NCBI GenBank assembly: GCA_903912525.1
Contig: CAIWHK010000028.1
Location: 79,625 to 143,624, forward strand
Direction of reading: 5' to 3'
Origin: an uncultured bacterium
GTDB taxonomy: Bacteria; Krumholzibacteriota; Krumholzibacteriia; LZORAL124-64-63
Length of the DNA stretch: 64,000 bases
In this document: piece by piece, positions 7,759-17,814 of the stretch
How the letters are laid out: every line of letters begins with the position of its first letter
Position numbering within the stretch: the first letter of the stretch is position 1
Notes under the pieces: generated by a model
Seen by the model: only the letters and a program-made list of their open reading frames with translations
Databases searched by the model: none
Told to the model about the DNA's origin: nothing
Position numbers and translations under genes: made by a program

Positions 7759-9087
7759 CTATTCCTGCTCGTAGTCCTGACCCAGATGCGTGATGACATC
7801 CTCGCCCATCATCCAGCGCAGGGTGTTCTTCATCTTGGTCTGCTGGATGAACAGGTCGTGCTCCGCGTAGAGGCCGGGGGGCGACAGGGGCACCACCGGG
7901 CTCTTGAAGTAGAACGACAGCCACTCCTGCACGCCGCCGGGCAGCTTCGCCCGCGCGCCGAGATCCAGGAACAGCGCCAGGTCCAGGACCAGCGGCGCGG
8001 CCAGGATCGAGTCGCGGCACAGGAAGTCGACCTTGATCTGCATCGGCCGGCCACACCAACCGAAGATGTCGATGTTGTCCCAGCCTTCCTTGTTGTCGCC
8101 GCGGGGCGGATAGTAGTTGATCCGCACCTTGTGGAAGAGGTTCCCGTACAGGTCCGGGTACAGCTTGGGCTGCAGGATCGCGTCCAGCACGCCCAGCTTG
8201 GTCTCTTCCTTCGACTTGAAGGACTCGGGATCGTCCAGGACCTCGCCGTCCCGGTTGCCCAGGATGTTCGTCGAGAACCAGCCCGCGACGCCCAGCTGGC
8301 GGGCCTTGAAGCCCGGGGCCAGCACGGTCTTCAGCAGGGTCTGGCCCGTCTTGAAGTCCTTGCCGCAGGTACCGACGCCGTTGTCCTTGGCCAGCTGCTC
8401 CAGCGCGGGAACGTCGGCGCTCAGGTTCGGCGCGCCGTTGGCGTAGGGGACGCCCGACTTGATCGCCGCGTAGGCGTAGATCATGCTGGGCGGGATGTCC
8501 GGGTGGTTCTCCAGCAGGCCCTTCTCGAACGAGGCGAGGGTCTCGTGGACCGCGCTGCGCTTGAGGTAGATCTCGGTCGAACCGCACCAGACCATGACCA
8601 GGCGGTCGCACTTGTGGGACTTCTTGAAGTCCGCCATGTCCTTCATGACGGCTTCGGCCAGTTCCATCTTGTTGGCGCCCTGCTTGACGTGGGTGCCGGT
8701 GAGCTTCTTGACGTAGTACTGGTCGAAGACGGCCTTCATCGGCCGGATGGCCTCCAACTCGGGGCGGATCTGGGCCAGGAGGTCCTTTTCCAGCACGCCG
8801 GCGGTCATGGCCGCTTCATAGCAGGACACGTCGAAGATGTCCCAGCCGCCGAACTCGAGATTCTCGAGGTCAGCCAGGGGGACGAAGTTCTTCACGAGGG
8901 GCTGCCGGTCCTCCGTGCGCTTGCCAAGGCGGATATGGCCCATCTGCGTCGTACTGCCGATCGGCAGGCGCAGGCCGGCCCGGATCGCGAGCACGCCGGC
9001 CATGAAGGTGGAAGACACAGCGCCCATGCCGGGGGTCAGGACGCCCAGCTTCCCGGTGGCGGGCTGGATCTGTCGCTGCTCAGCCAT
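7759..9087 (-). CDS. ino1: Inositol-3-phosphate synthase
   Basis: NAD-dependent conversion of glucose-6-phosphate to 1L-myo-inositol 3-phosphate, the committed step to inositol lipids and inositol-derived solutes. The 442-residue protein carries an N-terminal Rossmann segment (LGVLTPGMGAVSSTFMAG) and the conserved core SGVPYANGAPNLSADVPAL, GTCGKDFKTGQT and GWFSTNILGNRDGEVL. The track ORF starts at 9273, but the ATG at 9087 (MAEQRQIQPA) has GAGAGGAG just upstream and matches the family start; the extra 62 residues are untranslated leader. It stands alone as a single-gene unit with its own terminator, and no inositol-transfer partner is adjacent. Confidence 0.92.
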   Translation of the reverse strand: MAEQRQIQPATGKLGVLTPGMGAVSSTFMAGVLAIRAGLRLPIGSTTQMGHIRLGKRTEDRQPLVKNFVPLADLENLEFGGWDIFDVSCYEAAMTAGVLEKDLLAQIRPELEAIRPMKAVFDQYYVKKLTGTHVKQGANKMELAEAVMKDMADFKKSHKCDRLVMVWCGSTEIYLKRSAVHETLASFEKGLLENHPDIPPSMIYAYAAIKSGVPYANGAPNLSADVPALEQLAKDNGVGTCGKDFKTGQTLLKTVLAPGFKARQLGVAGWFSTNILGNRDGEVLDDPESFKSKEETKLGVLDAILQPKLYPDLYGNLFHKVRINYYPPRGDNKEGWDNIDIFGWCGRPMQIKVDFLCRDSILAAPLVLDLALFLDLGARAKLPGGVQEWLSFYFKSPVVPLSPPGLYAEHDLFIQQTKMKNTLRWMMGEDVITHLGQDYEQE

Positions 9088-9473
9088 TCTGTAGCTCCTC
9101 TCAGGTTGCCCGGCCCTCGTGGTCGGGAGGCGGTCCACGATAGAGGGCCGTCCGGGGTTAGGCAAAAGAAATGTTCCGCCCGGCCATCTTGATGATATTG
9201 ACTCACTTTCGCAATTTCCGCGGTCTCCGGAAAGCAGTTTAAAGATTTTCCGAACGACATGAAAAAAATACAATTGGAGGGTAGACTAATTCGTAGCAAT
9301 GGTGCTATCATCAATCCCGTAGAGCCCCAGCCCCTCAACCAGACAGCTGGCTGGACAGGCTCTGGAGCCGAAAAGACCTCATCGAAAGGGCCGCATGACA
9401 CATCGCTAACGCGTTCTCAGCCTTTCAGGGCAACTTACAACGTCTTTGCTTCGGCAAAGGGAGATAGTGCACC
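9088..9473. other. 386-base intergenic region between divergent ino1 and polysaccharide locus 1
   Basis: Visibly more AT-rich than its surroundings, especially 9190-9315. It must hold the promoters of divergent ino1 and the sugar-transferase gene, but I cannot assign a convincing -35/-10 pair. It ends in a UUCG-type hairpin just before the ribosome site. Confidence 0.4.
9444..9459 (+). promoter_or_regulatory. UUCG tetraloop hairpin abutting the ribosome binding site
   Basis: CTTTGC-TTCG-GCAAAG, a 6-bp stem closed by the unusually stable UUCG loop. Its 3' arm runs straight into GGAGA, the probable ribosome site of the sugar transferase at 9474. It could limit initiation or protect the mRNA 5' region. 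Confidence 0.5.
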
Positions 9474-10208
9474 ATGAAGGATGACGCGGCAGCGGTGGCA
9501 GTCGTTGGCGGCTCTTATACAGTAAGCGCTCCCCGACTCTTCATCCCGGCGGACACGACCAGGTATTACGGTAATCAGGGCCGGCTCAAGCGGGCTCTTG
9601 ATGTGCTGCTTGCCGGTCTGGCCCTGGCGTTCATTTCGCCCCTGTTCCTGGCGATCTCGTTCCTGATCAAGCGCAGCAGCCCCGGTCCGGTGCTGTTCGT
9701 GCAGGAGCGTCTCGGGCGTGATGGCCGTCCATTCAAGTTCTACAAGTTCCGCTCGATGGTCCACAACAGCGACGATGCCATCCACCGGCAGTTCGCGGCG
9801 ATGTTCATCGCCGGCGACGATGGCGGCTGCGCTGCGACAAATTCGGGCGACAAGGTCTTCAAGCTGAAGCGCGACCCGCGCATCACGCAGATCGGCGCCT
9901 TCCTGCGCCGCACCAGCCTGGACGAGCTGCCGCAGCTGCTGAACATCATCAAGGGCGACATGTCACTGGTCGGCCCGCGCCCGCCCATCGCCTACGAGAT
10001 CGAGAACTACCAGCCCTGGCACATGGAGCGCCTCAAGGCCGTCCCGGGCCTGACCGGCCTGTGGCAGGTCAGCGGGCGCAGCTCCGTCAGCTTCGACGAG
10101 ATGGTCCGGCTGGACATCCGCTACATCAACGAGTGGTCCTTCTGGAGCGACCTGGCGATCATTGCCAAGACCGTTCCTGTCGTCATTAGGGGCACCGGCG
10201 GGTACTGA
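9474..10208 (+). CDS. Priming sugar transferase (undecaprenyl-phosphate glycosylphosphotransferase)
   Basis: Transfers a sugar 1-phosphate from a nucleotide sugar to the polyprenyl phosphate carrier, the first step in assembling an exopolysaccharide or O-antigen unit. One transmembrane helix (ALDVLLAGLALAFISPLFLAISF) is followed by the PglC/WbaP catalytic core: RLGRDGRPFKFYKFRSM, then the conserved SLDELPQLLNIIKGDMSLVGPRP and PGLTGLWQVSGR. At 244 residues it is the short catalytic type without the N-terminal multispan domain of WbaP. It heads locus 1, followed by an oxidoreductase and glycosyltransferases. A second, longer paralogue lies at 40911. Confidence 0.93.
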   Translation: MKDDAAAVAVVGGSYTVSAPRLFIPADTTRYYGNQGRLKRALDVLLAGLALAFISPLFLAISFLIKRSSPGPVLFVQERLGRDGRPFKFYKFRSMVHNSDDAIHRQFAAMFIAGDDGGCAATNSGDKVFKLKRDPRITQIGAFLRRTSLDELPQLLNIIKGDMSLVGPRPPIAYEIENYQPWHMERLKAVPGLTGLWQVSGRSSVSFDEMVRLDIRYINEWSFWSDLAIIAKTVPVVIRGTGGY

Positions 10209-10361
10209 CCCACCCGCGGCGGTCGAGCGCGTGGCTCGTGCTTGACCGCCCGCGGGTCGCGGTCCATCCTGCCACGGGGATTCGAACCACAAACAAACGG
10301 CTTGCGCGCGCTCGCCCCGCAGGGGCCGGCGTCCGCGACCGCGCGAGGAAGGCGGACGGGC

Positions 10362-11387
10362 ATGATCAAGATGGGCGTCATCGGCTGCGGATACTGGGGT
10401 CCGAACCTGATCCGGAATTTCGCGGCGCAACAGGGAGCCCAGCTGGCGTACATCTCGGACCTCGACGAGAAGCGCCTGAACCACGTCGGCCTGGTGTACC
10501 CCTCCGCGAAGAAGACCCTCAACTACCGCGAGATCCTCGAGGACCCCGAAGTGCAGGCCGTGGTCGTCGCCACGCCGATGTCGACGCACTTCCCCATTGG
10601 GCGCGAAGTACTCGAGTCGGGCAAGCACCTGTTCCTGGAAAAGCCGATGGCCACGACCAGCGATGACTGTCGCACGCTGAACCGGATCGCGAAAGAACGC
10701 GGGCTGCAGATCATGGTCGGCCACACCTTCGTCTACACGCCGGCTGTGCGTAAGATCAAGACGCTGATGGAAGCGGGCGAGCTGGGCGAGATCTACTACG
10801 TGAACATCTCGCGCGTGAACCTCGGCCTGTTCCAGAAGGACGCGAACGTGGTGTGGGACCTCGCGCCGCACGACGTGGCGATGCTGAACCATCTCTTCGG
10901 CGCCGACCCGGTCGCGGTCAGCGCCATCGGCCACTGCTACGTGCAGAAGGAACTGGGCATCGAGGACGTCGCCTTCGTGACGCTCGAGTACCCGGGCAAG
11001 CGCCTCGTGCACATCCACGTCAGCTGGCTGGACCCGAACAAGGTGCGCCTGTGCACGTTCGTCGGCAGCCGCAAGATGCTGGTCTACGACGACGTCTCGC
11101 CGTCCGAGAAGATCCGCGTCTACGACAAGGGCGTCGACGTGCAGCCGCACTACGAGAACTTCGGCGAGTTCCAGCTGCTCTACCGCTCGGGCGACGTGTT
11201 CATCCCGCGCCTCGACACGGTCGAGCCCCTGAAGGCCGAGACGACGCACTTCCTGGACGTCATCAAGGGCACGGCGACGCCGCTGAGCTCGGGCGAGCAT
11301 GGCCTGCGCGTGGTGCAGGTGCTCGAGGGCGCCTGCCGGTCGATGGCCGAGAGCGGGCGCCAGGTCGCCCTGAAGTACGACGCCTGA
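10362..11387 (+). CDS. Gfo/Idh/MocA-family oxidoreductase (nucleotide-sugar dehydrogenase-like)
   Basis: NAD(P)-dependent sugar oxidoreductase. The Rossmann motif GVIGCGYWGPNLIRNF opens the protein and the family lysine motif EKPMATTSDD follows near residue 95; PHDVAMLNHLFGADP is typical of the UDP-N-acetylglucosamine 3-dehydrogenase (WlbA-like) branch. It probably oxidises a sugar nucleotide at C3 for amino-sugar synthesis (inference from branch and context). The track start at 10242 adds about 40 low-complexity residues. The ATG at 10362 with GAGGAAGG upstream is the likely start. It is followed one base later by the GT4 gene, so the two are co-transcribed. Confidence 0.85.
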   Translation: MIKMGVIGCGYWGPNLIRNFAAQQGAQLAYISDLDEKRLNHVGLVYPSAKKTLNYREILEDPEVQAVVVATPMSTHFPIGREVLESGKHLFLEKPMATTSDDCRTLNRIAKERGLQIMVGHTFVYTPAVRKIKTLMEAGELGEIYYVNISRVNLGLFQKDANVVWDLAPHDVAMLNHLFGADPVAVSAIGHCYVQKELGIEDVAFVTLEYPGKRLVHIHVSWLDPNKVRLCTFVGSRKMLVYDDVSPSEKIRVYDKGVDVQPHYENFGEFQLLYRSGDVFIPRLDTVEPLKAETTHFLDVIKGTATPLSSGEHGLRVVQVLEGACRSMAESGRQVALKYDA

Positions 11388-11388
11388 T

Positions 11389-12555
11389 TTGGACGCGGGT
11401 GCACAGGGCCCCGATGGGCGCTCCCTGATCCGCGTCGCGATGATCGGCCAGAAGGGCTATCCGCCGGTCCACGGCGGGATCGAGAAGCACGTGGCCGAGC
11501 TGGCGTCGCGCCTGCCCGGCCACGGCTTCGCGGTCGAGATCTACAGCCGGCCCCACTACAGCTCCCTGGACGGTGACAGCGGCCTGCCCGCAGTCACCGT
11601 CCGGAAGCTGCGCAGCATTCCCACCAAGCACCTCGACGCCATCTCGCACACCGTGGCCGCCACGTTCGACGTGCTGCGCCGGCCGGCGCCGCTGGTGCAC
11701 TACCACGCGCTGGGGCCGGGCCTGCTGGCGGGCGTGCCGCGCTGGCTGGGGAGGCGGCGCACCATCGTGACGGTGCACGGCCTGGACTGGCAGCGCGAAA
11801 AGTGGGGCCCCCTCGCGCGCGGCGTGCTGCGCGTGGGGGAGTGGGCGAGCGCGGCGCTGCCCGACCGCACCATCGTCGTCTCGCAGGCCCTGGCCGCGCA
11901 CTATCGCGAGCGTCATCACCGCGGCGTGACGTACATCCCCAACGGGATCGAGACGCCGGTCCTGCGCGCCCCGGCTCGCCTGGGCGAACTGGGCGTCGAC
12001 CGGCCGTTCGTCCTGTTCGTGGCGCGACTGGTGCCGGAGAAGGGGTGCCACCTGCTGGTGGACGCCTGGCGCGACCTGCCGGGCGACCTGCGCGACGCCT
12101 ACCAGCTGGTCGTGGCCGGCGACGCCGGCTTCACGCACGGCTATGCCGACCGGCTGCGGCGCGAAGCACCGCCGGGGATCGTCTTCCCGGGTTACGTGCA
12201 TGGCGAGTTGCTGGCCGAGCTCTATTCGTCGGCCGCGCTGATGGTGCTGCCGTCGACGCTGGAGGGGCTGTCGATCTCCCTGCTGGAAGCCATGGCCCAT
12301 GCCCGTTGCTGCCTGGTCAGCGACATCCCCCCGAACGTGGAGGCGGCCGGCGGCAACGCCGCGCTGTTCGCCAGCGGCGACGCGGGGGACCTGCGGCGGG
12401 CACTGGTCGAACTGCTGCGGGATGCCCCGCGGCGGGACCGCCTGGGCCTGGCGGCGGCCGCCCACGCGCGCGCCAACTACGACTGGGACCGGGTGGCTGC
12501 GCAGACAGCGGCCCTCTATCGGGAGGCGCTCTCGGGATCGCCAAAATCGATTTGA
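11389..12555 (+). CDS. GT4-family glycosyltransferase
   Basis: GT-B fold transferase of the GT4 family. The N-terminal acceptor domain begins VAMIGQKGYPPVHGGIEKHVAELA. The donor domain carries FVARLVPEKGCHLLVDAW and the E-x7-E pattern region STLEGLSISLLEAMAHARCC. It adds a sugar to the growing lipid-linked unit on the cytoplasmic face of the membrane; donor and linkage are unknown. The listed TTG start is one base after the oxidoreductase stop; an in-frame ATG at 11440 (MIGQKGYPP) is an alternative. The stop codon overlaps the TTGACA box of the tRNA-Gly promoter. Confidence 0.88.
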   Translation: MDAGAQGPDGRSLIRVAMIGQKGYPPVHGGIEKHVAELASRLPGHGFAVEIYSRPHYSSLDGDSGLPAVTVRKLRSIPTKHLDAISHTVAATFDVLRRPAPLVHYHALGPGLLAGVPRWLGRRRTIVTVHGLDWQREKWGPLARGVLRVGEWASAALPDRTIVVSQALAAHYRERHHRGVTYIPNGIETPVLRAPARLGELGVDRPFVLFVARLVPEKGCHLLVDAWRDLPGDLRDAYQLVVAGDAGFTHGYADRLRREAPPGIVFPGYVHGELLAELYSSAALMVLPSTLEGLSISLLEAMAHARCCLVSDIPPNVEAAGGNAALFASGDAGDLRRALVELLRDAPRRDRLGLAAAAHARANYDWDRVAAQTAALYREALSGSPKSI

Positions 12556-12580
12556 CAATGCCCGGAGCCGCTATTATCTG
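12552..12580 (+). promoter_or_regulatory. Promoter of tRNA-Gly(GCC)
   Basis: TTGACA at 12552-12557 overlaps the TGA stop of the upstream glycosyltransferase. TATTATCTG follows at 12572-12580 (spacer 14-17 depending on the -10 chosen). Confidence 0.55.
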
Positions 12581-12595
12581 TACTGGACGTTTCAA

Positions 12596-12671
<76 letters not shown>

Positions 12672-12674
12672 GAT

Positions 12675-12713
12675 CGAAGGGGAGGACCAAGCGGTCCTCC
12701 CCTTCGCGTTTTT
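12675..12713 (+). terminator. Intrinsic terminator of tRNA-Gly
   Basis: Perfect 14-bp stem CGAAGGGGAGGACC / GGTCCTCCCCTTCG with an AAGC loop, followed by CGTTTTT. Confidence 0.9.
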
Positions 12714-12765
12714 GCTGCCCGCGCGCCCGCGGGGGCGGGTTCGCTGCGGATGGCGCCTCGTGCGG

Positions 12766-12794
12766 TTGACATGACCGCCGGCAGCGAACATACT
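12766..12794 (+). promoter_or_regulatory. Promoter of tRNA-Cys
   Basis: TTGACA (12766-12771), 17-base spacer, CATACT (12789-12794), 13 bases before the tRNA. Confidence 0.75.
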
Positions 12795-12807
12795 TGCGCG
12801 CTATGGA

Positions 12808-12881
12808 GGCGGCATAGCCAAGCGGTAAGGCGACGGTCTGCAAAACCGTTATCCCCGGTTCGATTCCGGGTGCCGCCTCCA
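12808..12881 (+). tRNA. tRNA-Cys (anticodon GCA)
   Basis: 74 bases with encoded CCA. Acceptor GGCGGCA/TGCCGCC, anticodon loop CTGCAAA in an ACGGT/ACCGT stem, T loop TTCGATT. Confidence 0.96.
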
Positions 12882-12889
12882 CTTCCACC

Positions 12890-12910
12890 ACGGCCCCAGG
12901 GCCGTTTTTT
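12890..12910 (+). terminator. Intrinsic terminator of tRNA-Cys
   Basis: ACGGCC/GGCCGT stem with a CCAG loop, then TTTTTT. Confidence 0.85.
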
Positions 12911-12981
12911 CGTGCCCGGCCCCGGGCCCCGGTCGCCAATGGTCGATGGGCACCGCCACTGGTGATACCGCCACTGGCCGA

Positions 12982-13010
12982 TTGACAGGGCCGCGCGCGC
13001 TCCCGATGAT
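12982..13010 (+). promoter_or_regulatory. Promoter of tRNA-Leu
   Basis: TTGACA (12982-12987), 17-base spacer, GATGAT (13005-13010), 15 bases before the tRNA. Confidence 0.7.
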
Positions 13011-13025
13011 GGTCGCCGTGCGGGT

Positions 13026-13112
13026 GCCGGGATGGCGAAACGGGTAGACGCAAGGGACTTAAAATCCCTCGGAGCCAGCTCCGTGCCGGTTCGAGTCCGG
13101 CTCCCGGCACCA
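13026..13112 (+). tRNA. tRNA-Leu (anticodon TAA)
   Basis: 87 bases with encoded CCA and the long variable arm expected of tRNA-Leu. Acceptor GCCGGGA/TCCCGGC; anticodon loop CTTAAAA. No T-rich terminator follows, so the transcript may run into the GT4 gene 47 bases downstream. Confidence 0.96.
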
Positions 13113-13159
13113 ACGGCGGCTCCGCGCCGCGCACCCTCGAGCCCCGGACGGAGACCCGC

Positions 13160-14308
13160 GTGCGCCTGGCCTTCCTTTCCATCGGACGCCACATCCACAC
13201 CGAGCGCTGGATCCGCTGGTTCAGCGACCAGGGCCACGAGTGCCACCTGCTGACGGTTCAGCCGGGCGACGTGCCGGGCGTGACGGTGCACGATATCCGG
13301 CGTGGTTTCGGGCCCAAGCCGCTGCGCTACGCTTTCTCTCTGGCCGAGGTGCGCGCCTGCCTGCGGCGCCTGCAGCCCGACCTGCTCAACACGCATTTCC
13401 TGACGGGCTACGGCTACTGGGGGCATTATTCGGGTTTCCATCCGAACGTGCTGACGGTGTGGGGCGACGACGTCTACGTGACGCCGTTCGAGAACGCGTT
13501 GAAGAACCGCCTCGCGCGCGCGGCGCTCGGCAGCTGTGACGCGCTGACCGGCGACTCGGCCGACATCCTGGCCGTCAGCGCCACGCTGGGCGCCGACCCC
13601 GAGCGCAGCTTCCGCGTGCTGTGGGGCGTCGATTTCGAGGTGTTCCGCCCGGCCGACGCCGAGGCGTGGCGCGTCGCGCACGGCTTCTCGCGCGAACAGA
13701 TCGTCTACTTCTCGCCGCGCAGCTACACGCAGCCCTACTACAACATCGACATCGTCATCGAGGCGGCCGCGCGGGTGGCGGCCGCCGAGCCGCGCGCGCG
13801 GTTCGTGTTCAGCGGTTACGAGGGCGACCCCGCGCCGTTCGCGGCATTGGTGGCGAAGGCCGGGCTCACCCACCGCGCGGTGGTTGTCGGTCGCCTGCCG
13901 CACGCGGAATTCGCGACGGCGCTGCAGGCCTGCGACGTGTTCATCTCGGTACCCTCGGTCGACGCGACGGCCGTCAGCCTGCTCGAGGCGATGGCAACCG
14001 GCCGCGCGGTGATCGTCTCGAGCCTGGCCTCGGCCTGCGAGTGGGTCGTCGACGGCGTGTCGGGACGTGTCGTGGCGCCGCGCAGCGCCGGCGAACTGGC
14101 CGTGGCGATGCTGGATTTGGCCGCGTCCGACGCGCGCCGCCGCGAACTCGGCGACGCCGCGCTCGCGGTGGCGCGCGAACACGCAGGCTTTGCGGCGAAC
14201 ATGCGCATCGTCGAACGCATCTTCGCGCATCTGCTCGAGGGTGCGCCGTGGCCCCGCGAGGCCAGCCTGGCCGCGCTGCAGGCGGGGAAGGGCGCGGGTT
14301 CGCGATGA
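13160..14308 (+). CDS. GT4-family glycosyltransferase
   Basis: 382-residue GT-B transferase. The N-terminal domain contains LTVWGDDVYVTPFENALKNRLARAAL, reminiscent of transferases that bind a lipid-linked acceptor. The donor domain has FSPRSYTQPYYNIDIVIEAA, VVVGRLPHAEFATALQACDVFISVPSVDATAVSLLEAMATGR and a C-terminal helix. It probably extends the same polysaccharide as the enzymes upstream of the tRNA cluster. GTG start (MRLAFLSIG) 47 bases after tRNA-Leu. The stop overlaps the next gene (ATGA), so the two are translated together. Substrates unknown. Confidence 0.88.
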   Translation: MRLAFLSIGRHIHTERWIRWFSDQGHECHLLTVQPGDVPGVTVHDIRRGFGPKPLRYAFSLAEVRACLRRLQPDLLNTHFLTGYGYWGHYSGFHPNVLTVWGDDVYVTPFENALKNRLARAALGSCDALTGDSADILAVSATLGADPERSFRVLWGVDFEVFRPADAEAWRVAHGFSREQIVYFSPRSYTQPYYNIDIVIEAAARVAAAEPRARFVFSGYEGDPAPFAALVAKAGLTHRAVVVGRLPHAEFATALQACDVFISVPSVDATAVSLLEAMATGRAVIVSSLASACEWVVDGVSGRVVAPRSAGELAVAMLDLAASDARRRELGDAALAVAREHAGFAANMRIVERIFAHLLEGAPWPREASLAALQAGKGAGSR

Positions 14309-15267
14309 AGCTCTCGGTCGTCACGCCGACGTTCAACAAGCGCGCGCTGCTCGAGCGCACGCTCGCGGCGTTGCGCGCGCAGGAGCTGCCGAAGGGAACA
14401 GGATGGGAGATCGTCGTTGTCGACGACGGCTCCACCGACGACACGGCCGCGTGGCTGGCCGCGCAGGCGGCTGTGCCGGGGTCGCCGCAGCTGCGCGTCG
14501 TCTCGCCGGGCGGCAACGTCGGCCGCGCGCGCGCCCGCAACCTGGGTGCGCGCGCCGCGCGGGGGCAGTGGATCGTCTTCATCGACGACGACATCGTCGC
14601 CCCGCCCGGCCTGCTGGCCGCGCACCTTGACCTGCTCGAGAGGCACCCGGGCGATGGCACCATCGGCTATGCCGTCACCGAGCCGCGCCTGGTCGATGCC
14701 CCGCACCTGCACTACCTCGACACCCGCGGGACGGCGCGCCTGGGCCCCGGCCCGGCGCCCGGCCGCTACTTCGTCACCCAGAACGCGGCCGTGCCGCGCG
14801 AGGCGTTCCTGGCCGTCGGCGGCTTCGATGAGGCTTACCTCGGCTACGGCTTCGAGGACATGGAGGTGGCGTTCCGCCTGGAGGACCGGGCGCAGGTGCG
14901 GTTCCACTGCCTGCCGGCGCCGGTGCCGGTCCATGTGCACCACCACACGCTGGCCCAGTTGCTGGCCAAGCGGCGCGAGTGTGGGCGGGGCTCCCTGCGC
15001 CTGCTCGCGGCATCGCACCCGGGCCGCCTGCGCGAGATGTCCCTGCACCACGTCATCGACGGGCAGGGGTGCGGCCGGCCGGGCCCGGCCACGGTGCTGC
15101 TGCGGGCCTTCCTGGACGGCGGAGGCGCCGTCCTGCTGCCGCGCCTGCTCGCCCGCTGGCCCGAGGGCCCCGGGCATGGCCCCCGCTGGCGGGGCCTGTA
15201 CTTCAGGTTGATGAACCTGGCCGTGCTCGGCTGTTACCGACAAGGCGTCAGGGATTCCGCCGTCTGA
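14305..15267 (+). CDS. GT2-family glycosyltransferase
   Basis: 320-residue GT-A transferase. The protein opens with the family hallmark MKLSVVTPTFNKRALLERTLAAL and has WEIVVVDDGSTDDTAAW, the metal-binding FIDDDIVAPPGLL and GGFDEAYLGYGFEDMEVAFRLE, the last being the galactosyltransferase-like C-terminal segment. The track joins it to a meaningless upstream stretch in the same frame; the ATG at 14305, overlapping the previous stop, is the evident start. It closes locus 1. No flippase, polymerase or chain-length gene is next to it, so the locus is incomplete. Confidence 0.88.
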   Translation: MKLSVVTPTFNKRALLERTLAALRAQELPKGTGWEIVVVDDGSTDDTAAWLAAQAAVPGSPQLRVVSPGGNVGRARARNLGARAARGQWIVFIDDDIVAPPGLLAAHLDLLERHPGDGTIGYAVTEPRLVDAPHLHYLDTRGTARLGPGPAPGRYFVTQNAAVPREAFLAVGGFDEAYLGYGFEDMEVAFRLEDRAQVRFHCLPAPVPVHVHHHTLAQLLAKRRECGRGSLRLLAASHPGRLREMSLHHVIDGQGCGRPGPATVLLRAFLDGGGAVLLPRLLARWPEGPGHGPRWRGLYFRLMNLAVLGCYRQGVRDSAV

Positions 15268-15475
15268 TCTGCCAATCCGTCATTATTATCATGTCAAAAA
15301 GGCAGGCTGCTCTTCTGTCATTAGTGGCGCGCGTCTGTCGGGGACATCGTCGGGGCATGTAACCTATTGCTGGACAGTATCATAGATATTTTGCGCCGCG
15401 ATTGCCGGCGCGGCACGCGCCTTGTTATTGAGACCTTGCGAAAACAAATGGACCCTCGGCAACGGAGTGAGTGAC

Positions 15476-17437
<1,962 letters not shown>

Positions 17438-17506
17438 CCCGAAGCCGGGGGCCGGGCCCTTTCGGGGTCCGGCTCCAGCATGTTGATAAAATAGATCAAA
17501 ATTAGT

Positions 17507-17535
17507 TTGACGGGGTGGCCAGCATCGGCTAGAAT
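17507..17535 (+). promoter_or_regulatory. Sigma-70-type promoter upstream of rpoD
   Basis: TTGACG (17507-17512), 17-base spacer, TAGAAT (17530-17535). One of the best matches to consensus in the window. Confidence 0.75.
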
Positions 17536-17615
17536 AGGGCCTGACTTGATGGGAACCAATTGCAAAATAAAGAGATGCATCACTGAAGGACAACGGCGAA
17601 AAACGCAGGTGGTCG

Positions 17616-17643
17616 GGAACTTTTTGCGGGTGCGCAACGTTTT
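17616..17643 (+). promoter_or_regulatory. ECF-type second promoter upstream of rpoD
   Basis: GGAAC (17616-17620) followed by a T-run, 17-base spacer and CGTTTT (17638-17643). Similar to the GGAAC-N16-CGTT motif ahead of the ECF sigma gene at 3552, so the stress sigma factor may drive the housekeeping sigma gene. Confidence 0.4.
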
Positions 17644-17814
17644 CAAGTCTCCGGGGCTTTCGTGGTTTAAAGATGACTTGGAATGTCAAGTAAGAGGGCC
17701 GCAACGAAGGCGGCCGGCCTTTCGGGGAAGCCGCCCGGGGGCGGCAGAACCGATGGCAAATAATTCGGCAGCGGTGGGCCGCGGCCGGTCCGGGGAAGGC
17801 AAGGAGGACGCAGC

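Larger units (their letters stand above)
17438..17814. other. 377-base dnaK-rpoD intergenic region with two candidate promoters
   Basis: Begins with a hairpin (CCGGGCCC-TTTC-GGGGTCCGG) after dnaK, then holds a consensus promoter (17507-17535), an ECF-like promoter (17616-17643), a short inverted repeat ACTTG-GAATGT-CAAGT near 17670 and a GC-rich hairpin-prone stretch before AGGAGG. The leader from the first promoter would be about 270 bases long. Confidence 0.5.

Noticed and set aside
7696-9192. 498-residue plus-strand ORF opposite ino1
   Set aside because: Shadow of ino1, which has a ribosome site and full family motifs.
15268-15475. CIRCE or sigma-32 promoter upstream of dnaK
   Set aside because: No TTAGCACTC/GAGTGCTAA repeat and no convincing heat-shock promoter were found in this gap.
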